64,000 nt of DNA from Candidatus Onthenecus intestinigallinarum (GCA_018713325.1 DVFJ01000001.1:1-64000), one strand, 5' to 3'; shown: positions 24,468-33,412, counted from the stretch's first letter. Notes: generated by a model not told the origin, from the letters alone. Numbers and translations are program-made.

Positions 24468-25420
24468 ACAGGCTGGAGCAATTGCCCGCAATCGCAAATG
24501 AAATGCTCGGCGGCCTACATGCCGGGAGCGCGCTCAAGGAGCGCGTCTATGTCGCCGCAAAAGAACAAGCCGTCCGGAAGGCCTGGTGGGCGCTGCCCGC
24601 CGTGCGCGCGGGCGCGGCGCTGGCATGTGCGGCGCTGCTGCTCGTGGTGGGCGGCGCGCGCCTGCTGAACGGACAGGAAGGCGTAAACGGCCTGCCCACC
24701 GTGCAAACGGGCAGACTGGGCGCGACGAGCATGCCCTCCGATGTGGGGCCGGGGATGCTCATGGGCGCGGCCGATCTGCCTGACGGCAGCATTCAGCTGT
24801 CCGCGCCGGACGCACCGGCGTACCAGTCCATCTTTGCCAGCGGCAGCGGAGGCAACTACCCGCTCGTGGGCCTCAACGGCCGCGCTTACCGCATGATCTC
24901 GGGCAGCGTGTCCGAGTCGCGGCTGGGCGGTTCGCTCGGCACGGTCGCGCTGTACACGGACGAACCGTCCCTGGCTTCGGGGACGGACTGGTCGGGCGCG
25001 CTGTCCAACGCGGCCCTGGAGGGCGCGACGGTCTACGAGGTGTCCGGGGTGTCGGACAAGACGGTCGTCGCCGCCGAAGTCGACGGCAAGATGCGCGCGT
25101 TCCAGCGCGTGGCCTACGCGGGCTACGGCGCAGGCGGGGATTCGCTGGAAAACACGCTGGACGTGCGCGGCTCGGTCTCGAGCCTGACGCTCTCGGGCGT
25201 GGGCGAGATCACCGACAGCGCCAAGGCCAACGAGCTGATCGGCGTGCTGCTGGACAAAGCGACGTCCTACAGCGACGACTACTCCAGCTCCAAGCAGAGC
25301 CTGCTGATCCACCTGGACAACGGCCTGACGCTGCAGATGAACGTCTCCGGCGAGGTGCTGTACGCCTGCGGCGGCTGGAGCTGCCCCGAGTTCTTCGAGG
25401 CGTTCCAAAGCGCGCTGTGA
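24464..25420 (+). CDS. Membrane protein, probable anti-sigma factor
   Basis: A 318-residue protein: about 42 cytoplasmic residues with a short amphipathic start (NRLEQLPAIANEML), one membrane helix (about 45-67), and a large extracellular domain rich in Gly and Ser. There is no zinc-binding HxxxCxxC anti-sigma motif. Function is inferred from its GTG start overlapping the sigma-factor stop (GTGA) and its type II topology, both usual for ECF anti-sigma factors. The outer domain (residues 110-318) matches nothing I recognise and may sense an envelope signal. Confidence 0.7.
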   Translation: MNRLEQLPAIANEMLGGLHAGSALKERVYVAAKEQAVRKAWWALPAVRAGAALACAALLLVVGGARLLNGQEGVNGLPTVQTGRLGATSMPSDVGPGMLMGAADLPDGSIQLSAPDAPAYQSIFASGSGGNYPLVGLNGRAYRMISGSVSESRLGGSLGTVALYTDEPSLASGTDWSGALSNAALEGATVYEVSGVSDKTVVAAEVDGKMRAFQRVAYAGYGAGGDSLENTLDVRGSVSSLTLSGVGEITDSAKANELIGVLLDKATSYSDDYSSSKQSLLIHLDNGLTLQMNVSGEVLYACGGWSCPEFFEAFQSAL

Positions 25421-25456
25421 CGGCCCGCAGGCCCCTGACCCATTCCGAAAGAAGCA

Positions 25457-25493
25457 TCCGCCCTCAGCCGCGCGGCGAGGGCGGAATTTTTTT
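25457..25493 (+). terminator. Terminator of the sigma/anti-sigma operon
   Basis: TCCGCCCTC/GAGGGCGGA stem followed by ATTTTTTT. Confidence 0.9.
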
Positions 25494-25501
25494 ACGGATG
25501 G

Positions 25502-25517
25502 GTGGACAAAACTACGA
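25502..25517 (-). promoter_or_regulatory. Inverted copy of the regulator element (site 1)
   Basis: On the minus strand TCGTAGTTTTGTCCAC matches the core of the two 40-bp elements before the transporter genes at all fixed positions. It lies 35 bases upstream of the -35 hexamer of the GH127 promoter. The second block of the element is not visible here. Confidence 0.68.
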
Positions 25518-25552
25518 AACCTCCATATTTTTACCCGACGATCGGGCCTCCC

Positions 25553-25581
25553 TTGAAGCGTGATGCCGGATCTCCTATAAT
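25553..25581 (+). promoter_or_regulatory. Promoter of the GH127 / two-component operon
   Basis: TTGAAG-17 bp-TATAAT, 33 bases before the GH127 start. It is better than the other promoters of this locus, so some basal expression is expected. Confidence 0.78.
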
Positions 25582-25614
25582 GAAAGCACCAAATCAGCGC
25601 GAGGAGGAGCTCAC

Positions 25615-27393
25615 ATGTCCTATACGGATTTGACCCCCATTCCCTTTTCGAACGTGGAGATCACGGGCGGCCTGTGGAAGGAGCGCATTGATACGGTGCG
25701 CCGCGTGACCACGCGCGACTGCATCCGCAAGTGCGAGCACAACATCGAGAATTTCCGCCGCGCGGCAGGGCTGTCCCAGGGCGGCTTTGAGGGCGTGTTC
25801 TTCGACGACGCCGACATTTACAAGGTGCTCGAGGGCGTGTCCTACGTGCTCATGGGCGGCGCGGACGCGCAGCTGGAGCGCCAGGCGGATGAGATCATCG
25901 ACATCATCTGCGCCGCGCAGCAGGAGGATGGCTACCTGTACAACTTCTTCGTGCTGGGCGACCTGTCCAAGCGCTGGACGGACATGGACCATCACGAGGA
26001 CTTCTGCGTCAGCCAGCTGGTGGAGGCGGGCATCGCCTACAGGCAGGCGACTGGCAAGGACAAGCTGTACAACGCGGCGGTGCGCGCGGTCGAGCAGATG
26101 ATGCGCAGCATCGGGCCCGACGGCGACACATGGATCAGCGGCCACGAGGGCATCGAGATGGCGCTGGTGCGCCTGTACCGCTACACGGGCGAGGAGCGCT
26201 TCCTGCGCTATGCGGAGTGGTTCGTCGAGCAGCGCGGCCATACGAAACTGCGCCTGCCCATCTCCTACTACAAGACGTTCTTCACCGACGAGTACTGCCA
26301 GAATACGGCCCCCGCGCGCGAGCTGACCAAGGTCACCGGCCACGCGGTGCGCGCGATGTACTACTACTCCGGCCTGGCCGACATCGCCGCCATCCGCGGC
26401 GACAAGGAGCTGCAGGCCGCGCTGTGCCGGCTCTTTGACAACGTCGTGCCCGCCAACCTGTACCTGACTGGCGGCATCGGCCAGTCCGCGTACAACGAGG
26501 GCTTCACGCGGGACTGGAGCCTGCCCAACCTGACGGCCTACTGCGAGACGTGCGCGTCCATCGGCATGGCGTTCTGGAACCACCGCATGGAGCTGGCGCA
26601 CGGCGAGGCCAAGTACGCCGACCTGGTCGAGCGCGAGATCTACAACGGCATCCTCTCCGGCCTGTCGCTGCAGGGCGACCACTACTTCTACGAAAACCCG
26701 CTGGCGTCCGTGGGCACCATGCACCGGCGCGAGTGGTTCCACGTGCCCTGCTGCCCGACGAACCTGGTGCGCTTTGTGCCCTCCATCGGCGGCTATCTGT
26801 ACGCCACGGCGCCGGGCGCGGTGTTCGTGCGCCAGTACATCGCCTCGCATGCGCACATCCCGCTGGACGGCGGCGAGATCGAGCTGCGCGTGCAGACCGA
26901 CTATCCCTGGAACGGCAGCGTGCGCGTTGAGGTGGCGGCGTGCGAGGGCGAGAAGCGGCTGATGCTGCGCCGGCCCGGCTGGTGCGAGCGCTGGACGCTT
27001 TGCAAGAATGGCGCGCAGGTGCAGGCGCAGGAGGAGCAGGGCTACCTGCCTGTGACCGTGCGCGCGGGCGACGTGGTGGAGCTGGAGCTGGACATGCCCG
27101 TGCGCCGCGTGCATGCCGATCCGCGCGTGGCGGAGGATGCCGGCCGCGTGGCGATCATGCGCGGCCCCGTCGTCTACTGCGCGGAGGAGGTCGACAATCC
27201 CGGCATCCCCACCGAGTACTTCCACGCCGACCTGGCCCTGCAAAAGGACGCGCCGCTTGCGACCGCCTTTGAGGCGGACCTGCTCGGCGGCGTGCAGACC
27301 GTGCAGGCGGGCGGCGTGCGCATGATCCCCTATTACGCCTGGGACAACCGCGCGGGCGGCGGCATGGCCGTGTGGCTGCGCGAGACGGACTGA
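25615..27393 (+). CDS. Glycoside hydrolase family 127 (beta-L-arabinofuranosidase-type)
   Basis: A 592-residue cytoplasmic enzyme of the HypBA1 group. HypBA1 uses a zinc-bound Cys as nucleophile; its key residues Glu322, Glu338, Cys340, Cys417 and Cys418 map here to Glu295 (AYNEGF), Glu311 and Cys313 (AYCETCAS), and Cys379-Cys380 (VPCCPTN). The 16-residue Glu-Glu spacing is conserved exactly. An (alpha/alpha)6 barrel is followed by beta domains. Known members cut beta-1,2-linked L-arabinofuranosides or related plant-wall sugars; the exact substrate is open. GAGGAGG precedes the ATG. It heads an operon with the response regulator (27-base gap) and kinase. Confidence 0.92.
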   Translation: MSYTDLTPIPFSNVEITGGLWKERIDTVRRVTTRDCIRKCEHNIENFRRAAGLSQGGFEGVFFDDADIYKVLEGVSYVLMGGADAQLERQADEIIDIICAAQQEDGYLYNFFVLGDLSKRWTDMDHHEDFCVSQLVEAGIAYRQATGKDKLYNAAVRAVEQMMRSIGPDGDTWISGHEGIEMALVRLYRYTGEERFLRYAEWFVEQRGHTKLRLPISYYKTFFTDEYCQNTAPARELTKVTGHAVRAMYYYSGLADIAAIRGDKELQAALCRLFDNVVPANLYLTGGIGQSAYNEGFTRDWSLPNLTAYCETCASIGMAFWNHRMELAHGEAKYADLVEREIYNGILSGLSLQGDHYFYENPLASVGTMHRREWFHVPCCPTNLVRFVPSIGGYLYATAPGAVFVRQYIASHAHIPLDGGEIELRVQTDYPWNGSVRVEVAACEGEKRLMLRRPGWCERWTLCKNGAQVQAQEEQGYLPVTVRAGDVVELELDMPVRRVHADPRVAEDAGRVAIMRGPVVYCAEEVDNPGIPTEYFHADLALQKDAPLATAFEADLLGGVQTVQAGGVRMIPYYAWDNRAGGGMAVWLRETD

Positions 27394-27420
27394 GTTTTTT
27401 CCAATAAGGAGGGAGCGCCG

Positions 27421-28917
27421 GTGCTGCACATTCTGGTGGCGGACGACATGCCGCTGCAGGTGCGCATGCTGCAGGAGAGCATTCGGCAGATGCGCCCGCA
27501 GGACGAGGTCGTCACCGCGCAAAACGGCGAAGAGGTGCTGCGCATCCTCCGCCAGCGGCCGGTGGACCTGGTGCTCTCCGACATCCGCATGCCGTGCATG
27601 GACGGCCTGGAGCTGCTGGGGCACATCCGGCGCATGGCGCCGCGCACGAAGGTGATCTTCATCACCGGCTACGCGCTGTTCGAATACGCGCAGCAGGCGC
27701 TGCGCCAGGGCGCGGTGGACTTCCTGGTCAAGCCGGTGGAGGCGGCGGAGCTGGGGCGCAAGCTGGACGAATGGGACGAACGCTTTGCCCGCGAGCGCGA
27801 GGAGAACAGCGAAATCGAGCGGCAGAAGCTGCAGCTGACGCTGCACCGCTTTCTGTGCACGCCGCGCGACCAGCTGACGGCCGAGGACGCCGCCGCGCTG
27901 CGCGGCCTGGGCGAGGGCTGGATTGCGGCGGTGCAGATGCCCGAGCCACGCGAGGCGGAGCGCATCGCCCGCGCGGCGACGGCCATGCTCTCCTGCGGCG
28001 TGGAGCTGACGGGGCATCCGTACGCCGTGACCCCGTCGGCCGAGCGGCACATGCTCTTTCTGGTCGTGCAGGGGCGCGAGGCGGAGCAGGCGGCGCTTTT
28101 GACGGTGCTGGGCCGCGCCGCACAGGAGAACGGCCTGCGCATCGGGCTGAGCGAACACCGCGCGGACCTGCTGCTGGAGGGCTTTGAGGCCTGCCGCGCC
28201 GCGCGCCAGGGCGTGGACGACGCCTTCTACGCGGGCGAGCCCGCCTGCCTGTGCAAGGCCGCGCGCGGCCCCTGCGCGCCCGACCTGATCCGCCCCGACG
28301 AGCTGCACCGCCTGCTGCTGTGCGAAAAGCCCGAGCGGACGCGCACCCTGGAGGGCCTGTTTGCGCGCGTCGCCGCCGCCCGGCCCGACGTGACGCACCT
28401 GCTGGAGGGCAGCGTGTACAACGTCATCCGCTGCGGCGAGATGCTCGGCCCCTCCGCCGCGCCCGTCACCGCAGCGTTCGCCGCGCACATGCGCCAGGCG
28501 CGCTGCTTTGCGGACTATCGCACGCTGGTGTCGGGCTGCATGGAGGATCTGGCCGCAGGGGCGTCCGACGCTCTGGAGCGCTCCGGCGACCCGATCAGCC
28601 GCTGCATCCTGTACCTGCAGCGCAACTACGCCGAGCAGATCTCCGTGGAGGACATGGCGCGCAGGTTCTACCTGACGCCCAACTACTTCTCCGCGCTGTT
28701 CAAGAAGCGCACGAACCAGCGCTTTGTCGAATACCTGACCAACCTGCGCCTGGAAAAGGCGGCCGAGCAGCTGCGCACGACGGACGACTACGTCTACGCC
28801 ATCACGCAGCGCTGCGGCTATCTGGACGAGCGCTACTTCATCCGCCAGTTCCAAAAGCACTACCACATGTCGCCCGTCGCCTACCGGAGGCTGCACCGGG
28901 GAGGGGGTAAGCCATGA
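27421..28917 (+). CDS. AraC-type two-component response regulator (YesN-like)
   Basis: A 498-residue regulator. The receiver domain (1-118) has the acidic pair DD at 8-9, the phosphoacceptor Asp54 (LSDIRMP) and Lys104 (LVKPVE). The middle (about 125-390) has no named domain. The C-terminal AraC-type DNA-binding domain (about 395-495) holds two helix-turn-helix units: ISVEDMARRFYLTPNYFSALFKK and the YVYAITQRCGYLDERYFIRQFQK signature. The start is GTG behind AAGGAGGGAG. It overlaps the kinase gene by four bases (ATGA) and is the natural candidate to bind the 40-bp elements before the downstream transporter genes. Confidence 0.93.
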   Translation: MLHILVADDMPLQVRMLQESIRQMRPQDEVVTAQNGEEVLRILRQRPVDLVLSDIRMPCMDGLELLGHIRRMAPRTKVIFITGYALFEYAQQALRQGAVDFLVKPVEAAELGRKLDEWDERFAREREENSEIERQKLQLTLHRFLCTPRDQLTAEDAAALRGLGEGWIAAVQMPEPREAERIARAATAMLSCGVELTGHPYAVTPSAERHMLFLVVQGREAEQAALLTVLGRAAQENGLRIGLSEHRADLLLEGFEACRAARQGVDDAFYAGEPACLCKAARGPCAPDLIRPDELHRLLLCEKPERTRTLEGLFARVAAARPDVTHLLEGSVYNVIRCGEMLGPSAAPVTAAFAAHMRQARCFADYRTLVSGCMEDLAAGASDALERSGDPISRCILYLQRNYAEQISVEDMARRFYLTPNYFSALFKKRTNQRFVEYLTNLRLEKAAEQLRTTDDYVYAITQRCGYLDERYFIRQFQKHYHMSPVAYRRLHRGGGKP

Positions 28918-30737
28918 AGCGCCCGCTCTTCTCCCAGCGCTTTTCCGCGCGCGTGCTGCGCAACACGCTGGCCTCCAGCCTGGCGATCCTCGTGCTCTCC
29001 AGCGGCATCTACTTCTACCAGCAGACGGAGCTGGCCCTGTCCTATACGCATACGGACATCCGCCAGTCGATGCGCCGGGTGAGCGAGGCGCTGGACCGCA
29101 CGTTTCAGGAGGTCAAGGACATCTTCAGCGACCTGGTGCGCGACGAGGCCCTCTTCGCCTTCTTCCGCGACTACGACGCCTCGCAGATGAGCCCGGTGCG
29201 CGCCAACAGCGAGATGCGCAACACGCTCAATTCGTACCTGCTGCACGTGGACGACGTGCTGCAGGTGCAGTTTTTGCGCTCGGACGTGGTGATCTACAGC
29301 CAGAACGCGACGTACACCTCGATCTACAATCTGGACAACGCGGCGTTTTACCGTCGGGCCCGCGAGCTGAGCGGACAGGCGTTCTGGACGCCGACGTACG
29401 ACTTCACGCAGGCCTTCGGACATGAGCTGCTCAGCGATGTGTACGTGCAGGACCGCTATTTGATCTCCTTTGTGGGCGAAGCGAACCTGTACCAGCTCAA
29501 GAACGGCCGCCTGACCTACCTGCCTGCGGACGTGGAGCGGCCGGTGCTCGTCATCAGCGTGACGGAGGGCTACCTGCGCCAGATGCTGGAGGGCTTTACG
29601 GACTACCCGGACGCGCAGCACTTCATCGTGGACGAGTCGGGTTACATCGTCTCGCATTCGGACGAGGGCCGGCGCATGACGGTGTTAAACGATGCAGACA
29701 ACGCGCTGCTGCAGGGCGCGCAGGGCGAGACCGTGGACATGTTCGAGGGCGAGAAGTGCCTCATCTCCTACGTCACGCTGCTGCCGGGCTGGAAGCTCGT
29801 GTCCGTCGTGCCCGAGCGCAGCATCATCCTGACCGCGCTGACGAACATCGCCTCGGCCTTTGTGGCGGTGTTTCTGCTGGCGCTGCTGCTGAGCGTGCTG
29901 CTGAGCGTGGGCGTCTCGCGCTCCATGGCGCGCCCCATCCGCCGGCTGATGCACGCCATCGACCGCATGGGGCGCGGCGACTTCCAGGTGCGTCTGCCCG
30001 CCACGCGCGACGAATTCAACGTGCTGATGGGCGCGTTCAACGACATGACGTGTAAGATCGACACGCTCATCGAGGAAAACTACAACGTGCGCCTGCGCGA
30101 GAAGGAGAACGAGTTGCGCGCGCTGCGCTATCAGATCAACCCGCACTTTCTGTACAACGCCTTCAACATCCTGCACATGAGCGCGCTGTGCGAGGGCGAC
30201 GGCAAGACGGCGGAGTTGATCATCCTGCTGTCCAAGATGCTGCGCTACGTCCTGCGCGACGGGCGCGACGTCGTCGCCCTGCGCGAGGAGCTGGAGAATG
30301 TGCGCCAGTACTTCAGCCTGATGCAGGTCGCCTATGAGGACAGCATCCACCTGGAGATCGACGCGCAGGAGGACGTGCTCGGCGCGCAGCTGCCCAAGCT
30401 GACGCTGCAGCCCCTGGTCGAAAACGCCGTGCAGCACGGCCTGGCCGGCTATGGCGGGGGCACCGTGCGCATCGAGGCCCGGCGCGAGGACGGCGCGGTG
30501 TGCCTGTCCATCCGCGACAACGGGCGCGGCCTGCCGCAGGACTATGAGATCACCGACGGCGAAGGCCGCGGCGATTCCATCGGCATCGCCAACGTGCGCA
30601 AGCGCCTGAGCCTGCTGTTGGGCGGGGAGGCGCGGATGGAGATCCACGCCGCGCAGGGCGCGCAGGGCGGCACGGAGGTGCTCATCACGCTGCCGATGCG
30701 CGCATATGTCGGGGATGCGCAGGCGCTGGATTTGTAA
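28914..30737 (+). CDS. YesM-type sensor histidine kinase
   Basis: A 607-residue membrane kinase. Helix 1 (about 15-32), an extracellular sensor of about 260 residues that looks like a double-Cache fold, helix 2 (about 305-327), HAMP (about 328-380), then His_kinase with His411 in INPHFLYNAFNIL and an ATPase domain with N box VENAVQHGL and G box DNGRGLP. Members of this family respond to carbohydrates, either directly or through a solute-binding protein. Overlap with the response regulator ensures paired synthesis. The transporter operon next to it suggests the signal is its sugar. Confidence 0.94.
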   Translation: MKRPLFSQRFSARVLRNTLASSLAILVLSSGIYFYQQTELALSYTHTDIRQSMRRVSEALDRTFQEVKDIFSDLVRDEALFAFFRDYDASQMSPVRANSEMRNTLNSYLLHVDDVLQVQFLRSDVVIYSQNATYTSIYNLDNAAFYRRARELSGQAFWTPTYDFTQAFGHELLSDVYVQDRYLISFVGEANLYQLKNGRLTYLPADVERPVLVISVTEGYLRQMLEGFTDYPDAQHFIVDESGYIVSHSDEGRRMTVLNDADNALLQGAQGETVDMFEGEKCLISYVTLLPGWKLVSVVPERSIILTALTNIASAFVAVFLLALLLSVLLSVGVSRSMARPIRRLMHAIDRMGRGDFQVRLPATRDEFNVLMGAFNDMTCKIDTLIEENYNVRLREKENELRALRYQINPHFLYNAFNILHMSALCEGDGKTAELIILLSKMLRYVLRDGRDVVALREELENVRQYFSLMQVAYEDSIHLEIDAQEDVLGAQLPKLTLQPLVENAVQHGLAGYGGGTVRIEARREDGAVCLSIRDNGRGLPQDYEITDGEGRGDSIGIANVRKRLSLLLGGEARMEIHAAQGAQGGTEVLITLPMRAYVGDAQALDL

Positions 30738-30751
30738 GGTCTGCATGAAAG

Positions 30752-30797
30752 AGCGGCGGGCGGACAGGGCGATGCGCCGTGCCGCCGCCGCTTTTTT
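30752..30797 (+). terminator. Terminator of the GH127/two-component operon
   Basis: AGCGGCGG/CCGCCGCT stem with a large GC-rich loop, then TTTTTT. Confidence 0.82.
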
Positions 30798-30827
30798 GCC
30801 CGTTTCTCGTGCGATTCGGACGAAGAA

Positions 30828-30867
30828 ATCGTAGTTTTGTACACAGAGCGGAAAAATCTCTCGTGGA
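30828..30867 (+). promoter_or_regulatory. 40-bp regulator element before the binding-protein gene (site 2)
   Basis: The element begins ATCGTAGTTTTGT, then n-CACAGA, six variable bases, AAATCT-n-TC-n-TGGA. It is identical to site 3 at 33 of 40 positions with no gap. Its right edge overlaps the -35 region of the weak promoter whose -10 is TACAAT at 30888, the usual place for an AraC-type activator. Confidence 0.82.
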
Positions 30868-30887
30868 AACGGGCGCTTTGACCGTGC

Positions 30888-30893
30888 TACAAT
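30888..30893 (+). promoter_or_regulatory. -10 element of the binding-protein gene
   Basis: TACAAT with no recognisable -35 (GGAAAC at 17 bases), implying activator dependence. Confidence 0.65.
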
Positions 30894-30924
30894 CTTCACA
30901 TCATCAAGAAAGGAGAGATACAGC

Positions 30925-32277
30925 ATGAAAAAGTGTATCTCGCTGCTTCTCGCGCTGACGCTGTGCCTGTCCATGACCGGCATGAGCCTGGCCGAGGAAG
31001 GAAAGATCTTCGAGGGCCACAGCCTCGTCCTGACCGGCTGGGGCGACAGCGCCGAGCAGGCCGCCACGCAGGCCATCGTCGACAAGTTCGAGGAGGACAC
31101 GGGCTGCGAAGTCAACTACATGTGCATCACCGAGGAGTACGACACGAAGATCACCGCGATGATCGCTGCGGGCGAGACCATCGACCTGGCGGCGATGGAG
31201 TCCGGCTCGATCGCGTACAAGCTGGCTGCGGAGGGCCACTTTGAGCCCCTGGACGCCTACGTTGAGGAGTCCGGCATCGATCTGGAGAACGCCATCGGCG
31301 CCGCCAACTACTACGACGATGAGGGCAACCTGATCTCCTACAGCGGCAACATCGAGCTGATGACGATGTTCTACAGCAAGGACGTCTTCGACGAGGCCGG
31401 CATGGCGTACCCGCCGTCTGACCCGGACGAGGCCTGGACCTGGGAAGAGTTCGTCGACGTGGCCAAGAAGCTGACGCTCGACGCCAACGGCCTGACCCCC
31501 TACGACGAGGGCTTTGACCCGGAGAACATCGTCCGCTACGGCGTGAACATGGGCTTCTGGTGGCCGATCTGGGGTTCCTTCATCCTCTCCAACGGCGGCG
31601 AGATCGTCGACGCTGACGGCAACTTCGTCATGAACTCCGCCGAGAGCGTCGAGGCCCTGCAGAAGCTGGCCGACCTGGCGCTCGTGGAGCACTGCATGCC
31701 GACCCCGACCGCCCGCGAGGGCATGCCCGGCTCCGACGTGGCCCTGCTGACCGGCGCGTACGCGATGGTCATCGACGGCCAGTGGCTGGCCCTGACCATG
31801 GCCGACAGCGGCGTCAACTTCGGCATGGGCGCGCTGCCCAAGATGGGCGAGGAAGTCGTCTCCGTCACCACCTGCGGTATGAACTGCATCATGGCCAACA
31901 GCACCGAGAAGGAAGCGGCCTGGGCGCTGAACCTGTACCTGCAGGATCCGGGCAAGGAGATCACCATGTTCGCCAACGGCAACCGCATGCCCACCGACTA
32001 CAAGTGGCTGACCGAGCCGGAGTACCTGGAGCAGTGGGCCGGCGAGGGCAACCCCGCGCGTCCCGAGGGCTATGACGGCATCATCAAGATGCTGATGAAC
32101 AACTCCGTCCCGCCGTTCACCGGCACGATCGTCAACTTCTCCGACATGATCGACATCGTGAACAAGGAAGTCGACGAGGTCATCTACGGCAACAAGACCG
32201 CTCAGGAAGGCATGGACTCTGCGGCTGAGCAGATCCAGACCGCCGGCATTGAGTTGAGCATCCGCGGCGCGAACTAA
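30925..32277 (+). CDS. Extracellular sugar-binding protein of ABC transporter
   Basis: A 450-residue CUT1 binding protein. Signal peptide 1-23 ends SLA; there is a Cys at position 4 but no lipobox. Typical segments: LTGWGDSAEQAATQAIVDKFEEDTGCEV, TITAM-like MIAAGETIDLAAMESGS, MTMFYSKDVFDEAGMAYP, and WTWEEFVDVAKKLT. AAAGGAGAG precedes the ATG. Expression is set by the 40-bp element upstream, and a terminator follows, so this gene can be made in excess over the permeases. The neighbouring GH127 hints at an arabinose-containing ligand, by context only. Confidence 0.92.
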   Translation: MKKCISLLLALTLCLSMTGMSLAEEGKIFEGHSLVLTGWGDSAEQAATQAIVDKFEEDTGCEVNYMCITEEYDTKITAMIAAGETIDLAAMESGSIAYKLAAEGHFEPLDAYVEESGIDLENAIGAANYYDDEGNLISYSGNIELMTMFYSKDVFDEAGMAYPPSDPDEAWTWEEFVDVAKKLTLDANGLTPYDEGFDPENIVRYGVNMGFWWPIWGSFILSNGGEIVDADGNFVMNSAESVEALQKLADLALVEHCMPTPTAREGMPGSDVALLTGAYAMVIDGQWLALTMADSGVNFGMGALPKMGEEVVSVTTCGMNCIMANSTEKEAAWALNLYLQDPGKEITMFANGNRMPTDYKWLTEPEYLEQWAGEGNPARPEGYDGIIKMLMNNSVPPFTGTIVNFSDMIDIVNKEVDEVIYGNKTAQEGMDSAAEQIQTAGIELSIRGAN

Positions 32278-32292
32278 GGCGTGCTGCGACAG

Positions 32293-32323
32293 GCGCGGGG
32301 AGCGGCATCGCCCCCGCGCTTTT
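32293..32323 (+). terminator. Intra-operon terminator after the binding-protein gene
   Basis: GCGCGGGG/CCCCGCGC with a TTTT tail: an 8-bp stem and short U run, so probably partial. Confidence 0.7.
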
Positions 32324-32374
32324 CGCACCGATCGCCCAAATTCCATGGCGCAATCTATGCGATTTGGATTGTGA

Positions 32375-32414
32375 ATCGTAGTTTTGTGCACAGACAGAGA
32401 AAATCTATCATGGA
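32375..32414 (+). promoter_or_regulatory. 40-bp regulator element before the permease genes (site 3)
   Basis: Same architecture as site 2: ATCGTAGTTTTGT-n-CACAGA, six bases, AAATCT-n-TC-n-TGGA. The distance from its right edge to the -10 (TAGAAT at 32434) is 19 bases against 20 at site 2. Confidence 0.82.
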
Positions 32415-32433
32415 TTTGACGCCGGAGAAATGC

Positions 32434-32439
32434 TAGAAT
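32434..32439 (+). promoter_or_regulatory. -10 element of the permease genes
   Basis: TAGAAT without a good -35; placed as in the promoter at site 2. Confidence 0.6.
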
Positions 32440-32492
32440 CAAGCCATCCCCAAAACATACGTCGACGGCGTGCGGCGGGAAAGGACTTCATC

Positions 32493-33410
32493 ATGATTGC
32501 AGCGCAAAAAAAGATGCGGCGCAGCAACTACGGCCGCGGCGAAACCGTCGCAGGCTGGCTGTTCGCGCTGCCGGCCATCCTGGGCTTCGTCATCCTCATG
32601 CTCGTGCCCATGATCGTGTCGCTCTTTCTGAGCATGACGGACTACAGCGCATTCAAGGCGGAGATCAACTTCATCGGGCTGGACAACTTCCGCACGATGT
32701 TTGGCAGCACGGAGCTGTACATCAAGGATTCGCTGAAGGCGACCGCCTACTACACGGTGCTCAACGTGCCGCTCTCGCTGCTGGTCGCGTTTCTCATCGC
32801 CCTGGCGCTCAACACCAACATCCGCGGCCGCGGCATCTTTCGCTCCATCTTCTACCTGCCCAGCATCGTGCCCGCCGTGGCCAGCTGCGTGGTGTGGCTG
32901 TGGCTGCTCAACCAGCAGTACGGCCTGCTGACGACGTTCATCAAGTCGCTGGGCTTTGGTACGCCGGGCTGGCTGTGGGATAAGAACACCGTCATTCCCA
33001 CCATCGTCATGACCGGCCTGTGGGGTACCGGCGGCACGATGGTCATCTTCCTGGCCGGCCTGCAGGGCATTCCCCAGGTCTACTACGAGGCCCTGAGCGT
33101 GGACGGCGGCAACGCCTGGCACAAGCTGTGGCACATCACCATTCCGATGCTCACGCCCACCATCTTCTTCAACGCCATCATGGCCGTGATCAACTCCCTG
33201 CAGGTCTTCACCCAGGGCTTCATCATGACCAAGGGCGGCCCGGGCAACGCCTCGCTGTTCTACGTGTACTACCTGTACAAGCAGGCGTTTGAAAAGGCCA
33301 ACATGGGCTATGCCTGCGCGCTGGCCTGGTTCCTGTTCGTCATCATCATGATCCTCACCGCGATCATCATGAAGAGCCAGAACAAATGGGTCTACTACGG
33401 GGGGGACTGA
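32493..33410 (+). CDS. Sugar ABC transporter permease (MalF/UgpA-like)
   Basis: A 305-residue permease with six helices. AGWLFALPAILGFVILMLVPMIVSLFLSM is helix 1; IFYLPSIVPAVASCVVWLWL and the EAA loop EALSVDGGNAWHKLWHITIPM are diagnostic. The ATG at 32493 has AAAGGA seven bases upstream. An in-frame ATG at 32430 lies within the -10 region of the promoter at site 3 and is rejected. The partner permease follows after two bases. Confidence 0.94.
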   Translation: MIAAQKKMRRSNYGRGETVAGWLFALPAILGFVILMLVPMIVSLFLSMTDYSAFKAEINFIGLDNFRTMFGSTELYIKDSLKATAYYTVLNVPLSLLVAFLIALALNTNIRGRGIFRSIFYLPSIVPAVASCVVWLWLLNQQYGLLTTFIKSLGFGTPGWLWDKNTVIPTIVMTGLWGTGGTMVIFLAGLQGIPQVYYEALSVDGGNAWHKLWHITIPMLTPTIFFNAIMAVINSLQVFTQGFIMTKGGPGNASLFYVYYLYKQAFEKANMGYACALAWFLFVIIMILTAIIMKSQNKWVYYGGD

Positions 33411-33412
33411 GC

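Noticed and set aside
25594-28896. A 1100-codon minus-strand open frame under GH127 and the response regulator
   Set aside because: An antisense artefact of high GC; it spans two well-supported genes and has no motif or start signal.
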